Assembly (NCBI GenBank): GCA_016212095.1
Contig: JACRHH010000021.1
Location: 1 to 33,760, forward strand
DNA from: Nitrospirota bacterium
GTDB taxonomy: Bacteria > Nitrospirota > Thermodesulfovibrionia > SZUA-242
Reading direction: 5' to 3'
DNA: 33,760 nt
Shown: in pieces, positions 24,908 through 32,226 of the stretch
Position numbering within the stretch: the stretch's first letter is position 1
Layout of the letters: each line of letters starts with the position of its first letter
Translations under genes and position numbers: made by a program
Notes under the pieces: generated by a model
What the model saw: the letters and a program-made list of their open reading frames with translations, nothing else
Told to the model about the DNA's origin: nothing
Database searches by the model: none

Positions 24908-27900
24908 TTATATTTCCTCCTCGCCCCTTCTCTTCTCAAACCAACTGTACACCGACGGGATTATCAGCAATGTGAGAAGCGTTGACGTAACCAGGCCGCC
25001 CACAACAACCGTGGCCAGAGGTTTCTGGATCTCGGATCCTGCTCCGCCAGCAAGCAGCATCGGGATGAGGCTGAAAATCGCGATGGACGCGGTCATCAAC
25101 ACAGGGCGCAGCCGGTCTGCTGTTCCTTTCCTGATGGCCTCCTGCAACTCAAGCCCTTCCTCGCGCAGTTGCGAGATGCGCGACACAAGCACAAGTCCGT
25201 TCAGGACGGCAACGCCAAACAGCACGACAAACCCGACCGACGCCGGAACCGACAGGTATTGCCCTGAGATGAAGAGCGAGAATACCCCGCCGATCAGGGC
25301 AAACGGCAGATTGGAAATTACCAGCAGCGCCAACCGGATAGACCGGAAGGTGACGTATAGAAGCAGCAGGATCAGGCCGATGGCCACCGGCCCGATGATC
25401 ATCAGCTTTTTCATGGCCCGCTGCTGGTTTTCGAACTGTCCGCCCCATGTGAGATAGTAGCCGGGCGGCAGATTTACGTTATCCTTTATCTTCTGTTTCG
25501 CCTCGGCAACGAAGCCGCCGATATCTCTGCCGGTGATGTTCATCTCTATTCCGATCCTTCTCACCCCGTCTTGCCGGCTGATCTGAACCGGGCCTTCAAT
25601 CATCTTTACATCCGCCAACTGCTCAAGCGGAACATTGACGCCGGTTTTAGTGGTGATTGTCAGATTCCTGATCGCTTCAAGGGAATTCCTTTTTTCTTCC
25701 GGAAGACGCACCGTTATGTCGAAGCTGCGGTTCTCCTCGTACAGTTGCGACGCCGCCTTGCCTGCCACCGCGATTTCGATCACCTTCTGCACGTCGCTGA
25801 TATTCAGGCCATATCGTGCAATTCTCGCCCTGTCGATGTCTATTGTCAGATATGGCTGCCCCGCAACCTTTTCGGCGCTCAGATCGGTTCCGCCCCGGAC
25901 GGTGGATAGAACCCTCGCGATCTCGGCCGATTTTCCGCTGAGAACGTTGATGTCCTCGCCAAAGAGTTTCAGAATGAGCTGCGCGCGGGTTCCGGCCACG
26001 AGTTCATCGATGCGGCACTGTATCGGCTGGCTAAATCCGACTGAAATTCCAGCTATCGACTCCAGAGCCTCACGCATCTCATTGGTCAGCTCCTCCTTGG
26101 AAATGTCCCTTTTCCATTCACTCTCTGGCTTGAAGATGCCCACATATCCGGTCTTGTCCGTGCCTCTGGTGTCCAGCGCCACTCCGGTCTGTCCTGTTCG
26201 AGACACTATAGTCCCCAGTTCCGGAAACTGCTTCAGCTTTTCCGCCACTTTCTGGTTCACCTCCATCGCCTTGGCCAGGGAAACACCGGGGAGCATAGAG
26301 ACATCCATATCGAACGAGCCTTCATCCATGGTCGGAATGAACTCGGTTCCCAACCGTGTTGACAGGAAGAGCGAGGCAACCAGAAGAACTCCGGCAATGC
26401 TCAACACCACCCGCTTGCTGTTCATCGCAAAATCCAGCAGGGGCAGGTAGAGCCTGTTTGCATGTTTCATGAGAAAGCTCTCTTTTTCCGGGTGCGGCCT
26501 AAGGAATATGATGCAGAGCGCCGGGATGACAAACACCGACAGAAACAGCGACGACAGAAGCGCGATGGCGACAGTGACCGCCAGCGGGCCGAACATTTTT
26601 CCTTCGATTCCTTCCAGCGATAGAATCGGAATGAAGGTGAGCGCGATGATGAGTTCGCCGAAGATGCTCGGCTTTCGAACCTCCATCACCGCCTTGAGCA
26701 CCGTCATCAGTTTAGGATGCCGCCCCCCTTCCTCGCTAAGGTTTCGCTGGACGTTTTCCACCTGGATTATGGTCGTGTCGATGATCATTCCGATGGAAAT
26801 CGCCAGGCCGCCCAGTGACATCAGGTTTGCACTTATGCCCGCAATCTTCATCACGATGAACGTGGCCAGAAGCGACAGCGGCAGAGCTATGAGCACCACG
26901 ATACTGCCGCGGATGCTGTTCAGAAGCAGGTAGAGCACGATCAGAACCAGAATAGAGCCTTCAACCAGAGCCGTGTTGACCGTGCCGACGCTCGCCTTCA
27001 CAATGTCGCTTCTGTCGTAGTAGGGAACGATTCTGATCCCTTCTGGAAGCACATTGTTCTCATTCATTTCATCGACTTTTGCCGCCACGCGGCGCACAAC
27101 GTCGCGGCTGTTCTCGCCGCGCAGCATCATCACGATGCCGCCGACGCATTCATCCTTGCCGTCTTTCATGGCGGCGCCCATGCGGACGGCCTCGCCAACC
27201 TTCACCTGCGCCACGTCCCTGATATAGGTGGGAGTGCCGCCATGGGATTTCAGGACGATATTTTCGATGTCGCCGACATCCTTGATTAATCCGATCCCCC
27301 GGACAATGTATTGATCCGTTCCGCGCTCCAGAAGGTTGCCGCCGACGTTTTCATTGTTGCTGCCGATGGCTGAGAAGACGTCATCCACGGCTATCGCGTA
27401 TTTCAGCAGTTTTTCCGGCGACACGATCACCTGATACTGCTTGAAATACCCGCCGTAGGAGTTGATCTCGTTCACTCCGGCCACGCTTTTCAACTGGGGT
27501 GTGACGATCCACTCCTGAATGGTGCGCAGATTGGTCAGATAGGCGATCTTCTGTCCCGGATCAGCCGGCATCTTTCCTTCGAGGGTGTACTGGTAGATCT
27601 CGCCCATGGCCGTGCCGATTGGCCCCATGGCAACCTCGACCCCCTTGGGAACCTTCTCCCGCGCCTCCGCCAGCCGTTCAAAAACAAGCTGCCGCGCAAA
27701 ATAGATGTCCACATTATCTTTAAATACAATGGTGACAATCGACAGGCCGAACTTGGTGACCGAGCGCATCTGCTCGATATCGGGCAGGCCGCGCATCGAC
27801 ATCTCGATGGGATAGGTTACGTTCCTCTCGATCTCTATCGCCGACAGGCCGTCCGCGTGGCTTACCACCTCAACCTGAATGTTCGTTACATCGGGAAAGG

Positions 27901-28012
27901 CGTCAATTGGCAGTTTCAGATACGAGTACAATCCGAAAACGACAATCAGCAGCGCAAGGAATATGACCATCCCTCTCTGCCGCAATGTATATGCGATCAA
28001 TTTTTCCAGCAT
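24908..28012 (-). CDS. czcA: Heavy-metal RND efflux pump, inner-membrane component
   Basis: Proton-driven heavy-metal exporter of 1,034 residues, the normal length. The N-terminal helix is followed by FPDVTNIQVEVVSHADG and the porter domain. Helix 4 reads GGLAISIGMIIDTTIIQVENV. The second half contains FIPTMDEGSFDMDVSMLPG and IDELVAGTRAQL. The helix-4 Asp and Glu of the proton relay are present, but the first Asp of CzcA (DFG) is Ser, and the three Met that mark CusA are not at their expected places. The metal is therefore uncertain; Co, Ni, Zn or Cd is more likely than Cu/Ag. ATG 28012 has AAGGAG eight bases upstream. It works with the two genes before it. Confidence 0.93.
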   Translation of the reverse strand: MLEKLIAYTLRQRGMVIFLALLIVVFGLYSYLKLPIDAFPDVTNIQVEVVSHADGLSAIEIERNVTYPIEMSMRGLPDIEQMRSVTKFGLSIVTIVFKDNVDIYFARQLVFERLAEAREKVPKGVEVAMGPIGTAMGEIYQYTLEGKMPADPGQKIAYLTNLRTIQEWIVTPQLKSVAGVNEINSYGGYFKQYQVIVSPEKLLKYAIAVDDVFSAIGSNNENVGGNLLERGTDQYIVRGIGLIKDVGDIENIVLKSHGGTPTYIRDVAQVKVGEAVRMGAAMKDGKDECVGGIVMMLRGENSRDVVRRVAAKVDEMNENNVLPEGIRIVPYYDRSDIVKASVGTVNTALVEGSILVLIVLYLLLNSIRGSIVVLIALPLSLLATFIVMKIAGISANLMSLGGLAISIGMIIDTTIIQVENVQRNLSEEGGRHPKLMTVLKAVMEVRKPSIFGELIIALTFIPILSLEGIEGKMFGPLAVTVAIALLSSLFLSVFVIPALCIIFLRPHPEKESFLMKHANRLYLPLLDFAMNSKRVVLSIAGVLLVASLFLSTRLGTEFIPTMDEGSFDMDVSMLPGVSLAKAMEVNQKVAEKLKQFPELGTIVSRTGQTGVALDTRGTDKTGYVGIFKPESEWKRDISKEELTNEMREALESIAGISVGFSQPIQCRIDELVAGTRAQLILKLFGEDINVLSGKSAEIARVLSTVRGGTDLSAEKVAGQPYLTIDIDRARIARYGLNISDVQKVIEIAVAGKAASQLYEENRSFDITVRLPEEKRNSLEAIRNLTITTKTGVNVPLEQLADVKMIEGPVQISRQDGVRRIGIEMNITGRDIGGFVAEAKQKIKDNVNLPPGYYLTWGGQFENQQRAMKKLMIIGPVAIGLILLLLYVTFRSIRLALLVISNLPFALIGGVFSLFISGQYLSVPASVGFVVLFGVAVLNGLVLVSRISQLREEGLELQEAIRKGTADRLRPVLMTASIAIFSLIPMLLAGGAGSEIQKPLATVVVGGLVTSTLLTLLIIPSVYSWFEKRRGEEEI

Positions 28013-28055
28013 CGGCGCTTTCTCCTTTTAGCGGCGCTTGCTCCGCCCTTGCTGA

Positions 28056-29297
28056 TCATTTTCCGTGGCCATGCTCGTCCGTCATTTCGCCCTTCTTCAC
28101 TTCCGACTTCAGAATGAACGATCCCTTGACAGCGTAACGCTCGCCCTCCGCGAGGCCGGACACGATTTCGACCATGCCGCCTGCCGTCCGTCCGGCCAGA
28201 ACCTTGCGCGCCGCGAATTCGGCTTCGTTTTCAGCAACGAAGACCACCTTGCTGCCGTCCAGATCCTGCAGCGCGTCTTCTGGAACCGCCAGAACCGGCG
28301 GCGCATCGACTGACAACGCCAATTCAACCGTGGCGAACATCTCCGGTTTCAGCTTCCGCCCCGGATTTGCAACCTCGATTCGCGCCTTGACCGTGCGGGT
28401 TGCACCGTCAACCAGATCGGCGATGTAGGTGATTCGCCCCTTCAGCCTCAGGTCTGGAAAAGCGCCGACGACAACGATTGCCGCCTGCCCCATGCTCACC
28501 TTGGCGAGATCCTTTTCGTTGACGTCCACCAGCACCCAGACCGAGGAGAGATCGGCCACGGTGTAAAGGCTTTTGGACGGATCGGAAAGCTCGCCCACGA
28601 TGGCGTGTTTTTCGGTGATAATGCCGTCGATGGGGGAGTGTACCGGCAAGAGCGGCCTGTTGTGGCCTTCACCTTTCAGATCGGAAATGGAAACACCATA
28701 CATAGACAGGCGTTCTTCGTCGGTGTGCAGTTCCGTCTGCGCTGTCTTGTAGTCGGTTTCGGCCTGAAGGATGTCTTTCCGCGCGGCAATTTTCTTTTCG
28801 ACGAGGCTCTTGATCCTGTCCATGTTGGACTGGGCCAATGCGAGTTTGGTTTCCGACTGGCGATAGCGGCCAAGCGCCTCGCCAAGCTCGACGCTGTCCA
28901 GCGTGACGAGTGTCTGTCCGGCGGCTACGCTGTCCCCAAGAGAAGCCGCGACACTCACGATCTTGCCGGAGATGCGCGGTGAGACATGGGCTATCCGGTC
29001 GGCGTTGGCCTCAACCTTGCCGGTTGCGCTTATGGAGCCTGCCAGGCTTTGCCTCTTAACCGCCGCCACAACCACGCCGTTCTGCCTCTGCGCATCGGCG
29101 GCCATCCTGACGCTGCCAGCCTCGCCGCCGTGCCCGTCGTGGCCCTCGTGCTCGCCGCCCTCTTCCTCGATATGGCCGGTTTCCTTCGTTTCCGCATGTT
29201 CCACCCCGCCGCCCTTGGGAATGGTGGAGCGATAGAAAAAGCCGCCAGCCAGCGCCGCGGCCAGAATAAGTCCGATAATTATTACCTTGCTGTTCAC
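28056..29297 (-). CDS. czcB: RND efflux periplasmic adaptor
   Basis: Membrane fusion protein of 413 residues linking the pump to the outer-membrane channel. An N-terminal signal anchor (about 5-22) leads to a His/Glu-rich stretch around residues 33-60 (EEEGGEHEGHDGHGGE), a probable metal-binding lure. Then comes the barrel-sandwich part (ISATGKVEANADRIAHVSPR and VHSPIDGIITEK), an alpha hairpin (about 145-200) and the beta-barrel and C-terminal domains, ending in DEHGHGK. The start is GTG 29297, overlapping the stop of the outer-membrane gene (GTGA), with GGAGG six bases before it. Confidence 0.93.
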   Translation of the reverse strand: MNSKVIIIGLILAAALAGGFFYRSTIPKGGGVEHAETKETGHIEEEGGEHEGHDGHGGEAGSVRMAADAQRQNGVVVAAVKRQSLAGSISATGKVEANADRIAHVSPRISGKIVSVAASLGDSVAAGQTLVTLDSVELGEALGRYRQSETKLALAQSNMDRIKSLVEKKIAARKDILQAETDYKTAQTELHTDEERLSMYGVSISDLKGEGHNRPLLPVHSPIDGIITEKHAIVGELSDPSKSLYTVADLSSVWVLVDVNEKDLAKVSMGQAAIVVVGAFPDLRLKGRITYIADLVDGATRTVKARIEVANPGRKLKPEMFATVELALSVDAPPVLAVPEDALQDLDGSKVVFVAENEAEFAARKVLAGRTAGGMVEIVSGLAEGERYAVKGSFILKSEVKKGEMTDEHGHGK

Positions 29298-30601
29298 TGT
29301 GTACCTCCGGCAAGTTCTGTTGCCACCGCTGATTCGAGCATCACAAATGCGGCCTGCATGTCATGCAATGCCGCCAGCCAGCCTTCGCTGACCTCGAAGA
29401 ATTTCTTCTGTTCCTGAATGACCGCCAGTATGCCGACCTCGCCGAGGCGATAGGCTTCCTCTGTCAGTTTCAGGTTCTCCTCAAGTTGGGGAATAATATT
29501 CGTCTTGTACAGGGAAAGGACTCTCTCATTGTTCAGGTAGCCGGCGCAGGCAGATTCAACCTCCAGTTCAATCTGTCTTCTGGCCGCCAGCAAACGGCTT
29601 TCGATGCCGTCCCGTCTGGCGCGGGCCTCCTGAACTCCTGCCTGATTCTTGTCGAACACCGGAATGGGCATCGACAGCTTCAATCCTATGGCGTAGGCGG
29701 TGTCGTTGCCTTCCAGACCGCCGATTTCCATGGATGTCGTGTCGCGTGTTACTGCCACGCCTGCCGTGAGATTGGGAACGCCCTCGGCTCGCGCCAGTAC
29801 GATGTCTGCTTCGCCTCTTTTCCCCTCGGCTTCCAGAGCCTTGAGGTCAGGCCTGTTTTCATTCGCAAGCCGCTTCAGCCGCGTTGGATCAACCAGCGGC
29901 TTCGGCATGGCCGCTTCGGCGTCGAGACTGCCGGCAATCTCAGGCGATTCTCCACCCGGAAGTCCCATCAAAGTCCAGAGTGCTGCCCGGCTCTGGTTCA
30001 GCGCTTGCGCAAGATTGATTCTGAAACCTTCGCTCCGCGCCAGTTCAACCTTGACCAGGTTCATTTCAAGCTCCGGAATATCCCCTGCCGCAAGGCGCTC
30101 CATCGCCACATCGAGAAGCTGGCGGTTAAGGTCAATCGCCCTGTCCGCCAGTTCGATCCTTTTTTTTGCATGAATGACATCGTGGAATGCCATCGTCACC
30201 TCCCGGCGAACCATTCGCTCCCGGTCGGCCAGTTGCCAACGATATATCTCCTGCTCAAATTCAGCGACGGCCAGACGCTTCTCCCGCTTCCCGGCCATGA
30301 AAAATTCCTGCGATATTCCGATGGACAGGCTGCTCTCGGCGTTGCTGCCGGTTAAAGCGCCCGTGGCTGCTTCAAGATCGAGCGTCGGATTCGGCAGAAG
30401 ACCTGCCCTGACCTTTCCGGCGTCGCGGATGCCTCTTTCCTGGCGAAAAGACTGGAGTTCGCCGTTATTGCGCAGCGAATACTCGACTGCCTGCGGCAAT
30501 GCCAGCTGCGGCGTCTCTGCCCAAACAGGCATTGACGTTGCCATGCAAATAATTCCCTGCGCCAAAAGCAGGGCTCCACGCGCAAATATAGTTATCCCCA
30601 A
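29294..30601 (-). CDS. czcC: RND efflux outer-membrane channel, TolC family
   Basis: Outer-membrane factor of 435 residues that completes the tripartite pump. The signal peptide ends at about PVWA. Two TolC repeats are visible: LPQAVEYSLRNNGELQS with GLLPNPTLDLE, and NRPDLKALEAEGKRGEADIVLARAEGVPNLTAG. The start is TTG 30601: AAGGAGG at 30616-30610 lies at a suitable distance (eight bases), and the first ATG at 30544 would cut into the signal peptide. It overlaps the adaptor gene by four bases and follows the Cys-rich gene by 68 bases. Confidence 0.92.
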   Translation of the reverse strand: MGITIFARGALLLAQGIICMATSMPVWAETPQLALPQAVEYSLRNNGELQSFRQERGIRDAGKVRAGLLPNPTLDLEAATGALTGSNAESSLSIGISQEFFMAGKREKRLAVAEFEQEIYRWQLADRERMVRREVTMAFHDVIHAKKRIELADRAIDLNRQLLDVAMERLAAGDIPELEMNLVKVELARSEGFRINLAQALNQSRAALWTLMGLPGGESPEIAGSLDAEAAMPKPLVDPTRLKRLANENRPDLKALEAEGKRGEADIVLARAEGVPNLTAGVAVTRDTTSMEIGGLEGNDTAYAIGLKLSMPIPVFDKNQAGVQEARARRDGIESRLLAARRQIELEVESACAGYLNNERVLSLYKTNIIPQLEENLKLTEEAYRLGEVGILAVIQEQKKFFEVSEGWLAALHDMQAAFVMLESAVATELAGGTQ

Positions 30602-30669
30602 GGAAATGACCTCCTTAAATCGAATTACCCCTGAACCGGGGCAAAACTACTTCCGCCGCAGTTTTAAGG

Positions 30670-31029
30670 TCAGGATTTGGGGGGGATAAACCAGGAAAGG
30701 TAAACTTCGGGCACGCGCCTGAACGGGTCGGGCGCGATCAGATTCAGCATGGTGGGATCATAGCCAAGTTTAATAAACGGCTCAACGGTCAAGGGGGCAT
30801 GGCATGCACAGTTGAGACAGGTATCGCAATCGTCGCAGTCCGAATGTTGCCCTTGAGGGGCGCAAGGCAACTGGCCAGGCCCGGACACTTCAGCAGGAGA
30901 CGCCTGTTCGCTTGCCGCTAAAACATGGTTTTGCATGGCATGAGCGCTTTCATGCGCGCAATTGACCGTGACGGCAAGCATTACCAAAACCAGAATTTCA
31001 GAGAGGAATTTCAGAGGTTTGAGTTTCAT
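30670..31029 (-). CDS. Secreted Cys/His-rich protein leading the efflux operon
   Basis: A 119-residue protein starting at ATG 31029. The signal peptide MKLKPLKFLSEILVL... ends near SAHA. The mature part has a dense metal-binding cluster CDDCDTCLNCACH (about 73-85) and a conserved-looking tail, RRVPEVYLSWFIPPKS. Similar small proteins sit ahead of czc operons in Geobacter-like genomes, from memory of that pattern. Probable role: periplasmic metal buffer or sensor passing ions to the pump. I know no enzymatic function. AAAGG (31041-31037) is the only ribosome site and lies at the predicted transcript 5' end. Confidence 0.7.
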   Translation of the reverse strand: MKLKPLKFLSEILVLVMLAVTVNCAHESAHAMQNHVLAASEQASPAEVSGPGQLPCAPQGQHSDCDDCDTCLNCACHAPLTVEPFIKLGYDPTMLNLIAPDPFRRVPEVYLSWFIPPKS

Positions 31030-31043
31030 TATGTTGCCTTTGC

Positions 31044-31073
31044 AATATAAGCAATCGAAAGAAACATTGTCAA
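31044..31073 (-). promoter_or_regulatory. Strong sigma-70 promoter of the Cys-rich-czcCBA operon
   Basis: TTGACA at 31073-31068, an 18-base spacer, TATATT at 31049-31044 on the minus strand. Eleven of twelve hexamer bases match consensus. A start near 31037 leaves only about eight bases before the ATG. No convincing MerR-type dyad was seen in the spacer. It makes the pump independent of the upstream riboswitch gene. Confidence 0.7.
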
Positions 31074-31087
31074 GAAGCGTCAATACC

Positions 31088-31828
31088 TCATGCCGAAACC
31101 TCCTTGGGCGAGATCATGCCGAAGCGAACCAGCATGTCGGGCCGCCGTTTGGCAAGCATTGTCACCATTCCCGCGGTCATGAATCCTTCCAGAATTCCAA
31201 GCGGAAACTGGGTCGGCACGAACGCGGCGGCGATTTTCAGGAACAGCGGCATCACCGGATCGGCTCCGCTTATGGACGACGCAAGCTCGAACGCGGTTGC
31301 GGCGTATGTGCCCCAGTCGGCCAGAACTCCGGCGGCGAAAGCCGATGCGCCAAGCCCTGCGCCGAAACGCCTGAGCAGCCTGAACACGGCGTATCCGGCC
31401 AGCGATCCGGCAACGCCCATCGACATGATGTTGGCGCCCCATGTTGTAAGGCCGCCGTGAGCCATGAACATCGCCTGAATGAGGAGCGCCGCCGCCGCCG
31501 TGAGTATGCTCATGGCCGGGCCGAGCAGAATGGCCGAAATGGCGGTGCCGCAGGGGTGCGAGCAGGTTCCGGCGGTCGGAACCGGAATCGGCATGCACGA
31601 GATGATGAACACCGCCGCCGCGGTTACGCCCAGAAGCGGCTTGAGTTCGATGTTTTCGCGCGCTGCAAGCCTTGTTTTCCGGATGCCCCACGCCAGAAAT
31701 GGCAGGGCTGCCGCCGACCATAACGAGGCCCACCCGGCGGGCAGGATCCCCTCCGAGATGTGCATGGCATGAGCCGGAGAGGCGCAGAGCATGACGATTG
31801 ATACGATGAGAAACGCCTGTGAGTACAT
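31088..31828 (-). CDS. cbiM: Orphan CbiM-type cobalt uptake component with signal peptide
   Basis: Membrane protein of 246 residues. A signal peptide (MYSQAFLIVSIVMLCASPAHA) precedes MHISEGILPAGWA, so cleavage exposes the Met-His metal-binding N-terminus of CbiM. Further landmarks are CSHPCGTAISAILLGP, AAALLIQAMFMAHGGLTTWGAN and PLGILEGFMTAGMV. ATG 31828 has GGAGG ten bases before it; the longer frame upstream runs through the terminator and is not real. No cbiN, cbiQ or cbiO follows directly. It may use the CbiQO encoded 8 kb further on, or work alone; CbiMN without CbiQO is known to retain some transport. Cobalt is the likely substrate because a cobalamin riboswitch precedes it. Confidence 0.92.
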   Translation of the reverse strand: MYSQAFLIVSIVMLCASPAHAMHISEGILPAGWASLWSAAALPFLAWGIRKTRLAARENIELKPLLGVTAAAVFIISCMPIPVPTAGTCSHPCGTAISAILLGPAMSILTAAAALLIQAMFMAHGGLTTWGANIMSMGVAGSLAGYAVFRLLRRFGAGLGASAFAAGVLADWGTYAATAFELASSISGADPVMPLFLKIAAAFVPTQFPLGILEGFMTAGMVTMLAKRRPDMLVRFGMISPKEVSA

Positions 31829-31846
31829 TGCGAAAATACCTCCACG

Positions 31847-31885
31847 AAAAAATAAACCCGGCATTCCGAAATGACGGAAGCCGGG
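31847..31885 (-). terminator. Terminator forming the riboswitch expression platform
   Basis: On the minus strand, CCCGGCTTCCG pairs with CGGAATGCCGGG (31885-31857, one bulge) and is followed by TTTATTTTTT (31856-31847). It lies between the riboswitch and cbiM, as in a transcription-termination riboswitch. Confidence 0.85.
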
Positions 31886-31941
31886 CATACGATTTCGTGA
31901 ATAAACAGGCGAATTCGTTCCCAATGGCCTCAGTCCTCGAA

Positions 31942-32094
31942 GGCGTTGCGGGTTTCGTCAGGCCGGTCTTCTGGCTTTCGGCATCCTACTTTTCATACCT
32001 TCCCATCCGATCACGTCCGGACAGTGGCTTTCATGAATTTCGCTCCGATTACAGCGGCGGGTCCGCTCCCGAATTTAACGGGATTCCCAACGCC
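31942..32094 (-). ncRNA. Cobalamin riboswitch
   Basis: On the minus strand the hallmark elements follow in order: GGGAATCCCGT, GGGAGCGGACCCGCCGCTGTAA, the B12 box GCCACTG (32028-32022), GGATGGGAAGG, and GCCGAAAGCCAGAAGACCGGCC. The closing stem P1 is GGCGTTG (32094-32088) with CAACGCC (31948-31942), seven perfect pairs. Adenosylcobalamin binding would favour the downstream terminator and shut off cobalt uptake. A weak -10 (TAACCT, 32111-32106) lies just upstream. Confidence 0.93.
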
Positions 32095-32152
32095 TGACTG
32101 CCCGTAGGTTAGCATGAGCCGCCGGCGCGGCGCAATGCCGCGAATTGCCCGG

Positions 32153-32182
32153 TTGACCTCCCTTTCCCGGCGGAACTAGAAT
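32153..32182 (+). promoter_or_regulatory. Sigma-70 type promoter of the TPR gene
   Basis: TTGACC at 32153-32158, an 18-base spacer and TAGAAT at 32177-32182; transcription would start near 32189. It is divergent from the riboswitch promoter. Confidence 0.55.
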
Positions 32183-32226
32183 AGTCGGCGCATAAAAAAT
32201 GCAATTACATCCTTGAAAGGTTTCAC

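Noticed and set aside
29363-30355. Plus-strand open frame (330 codons) opposite czcC
   Set aside because: Antisense to a TolC-family gene with matching motifs and operon overlap; no family resemblance of its own.
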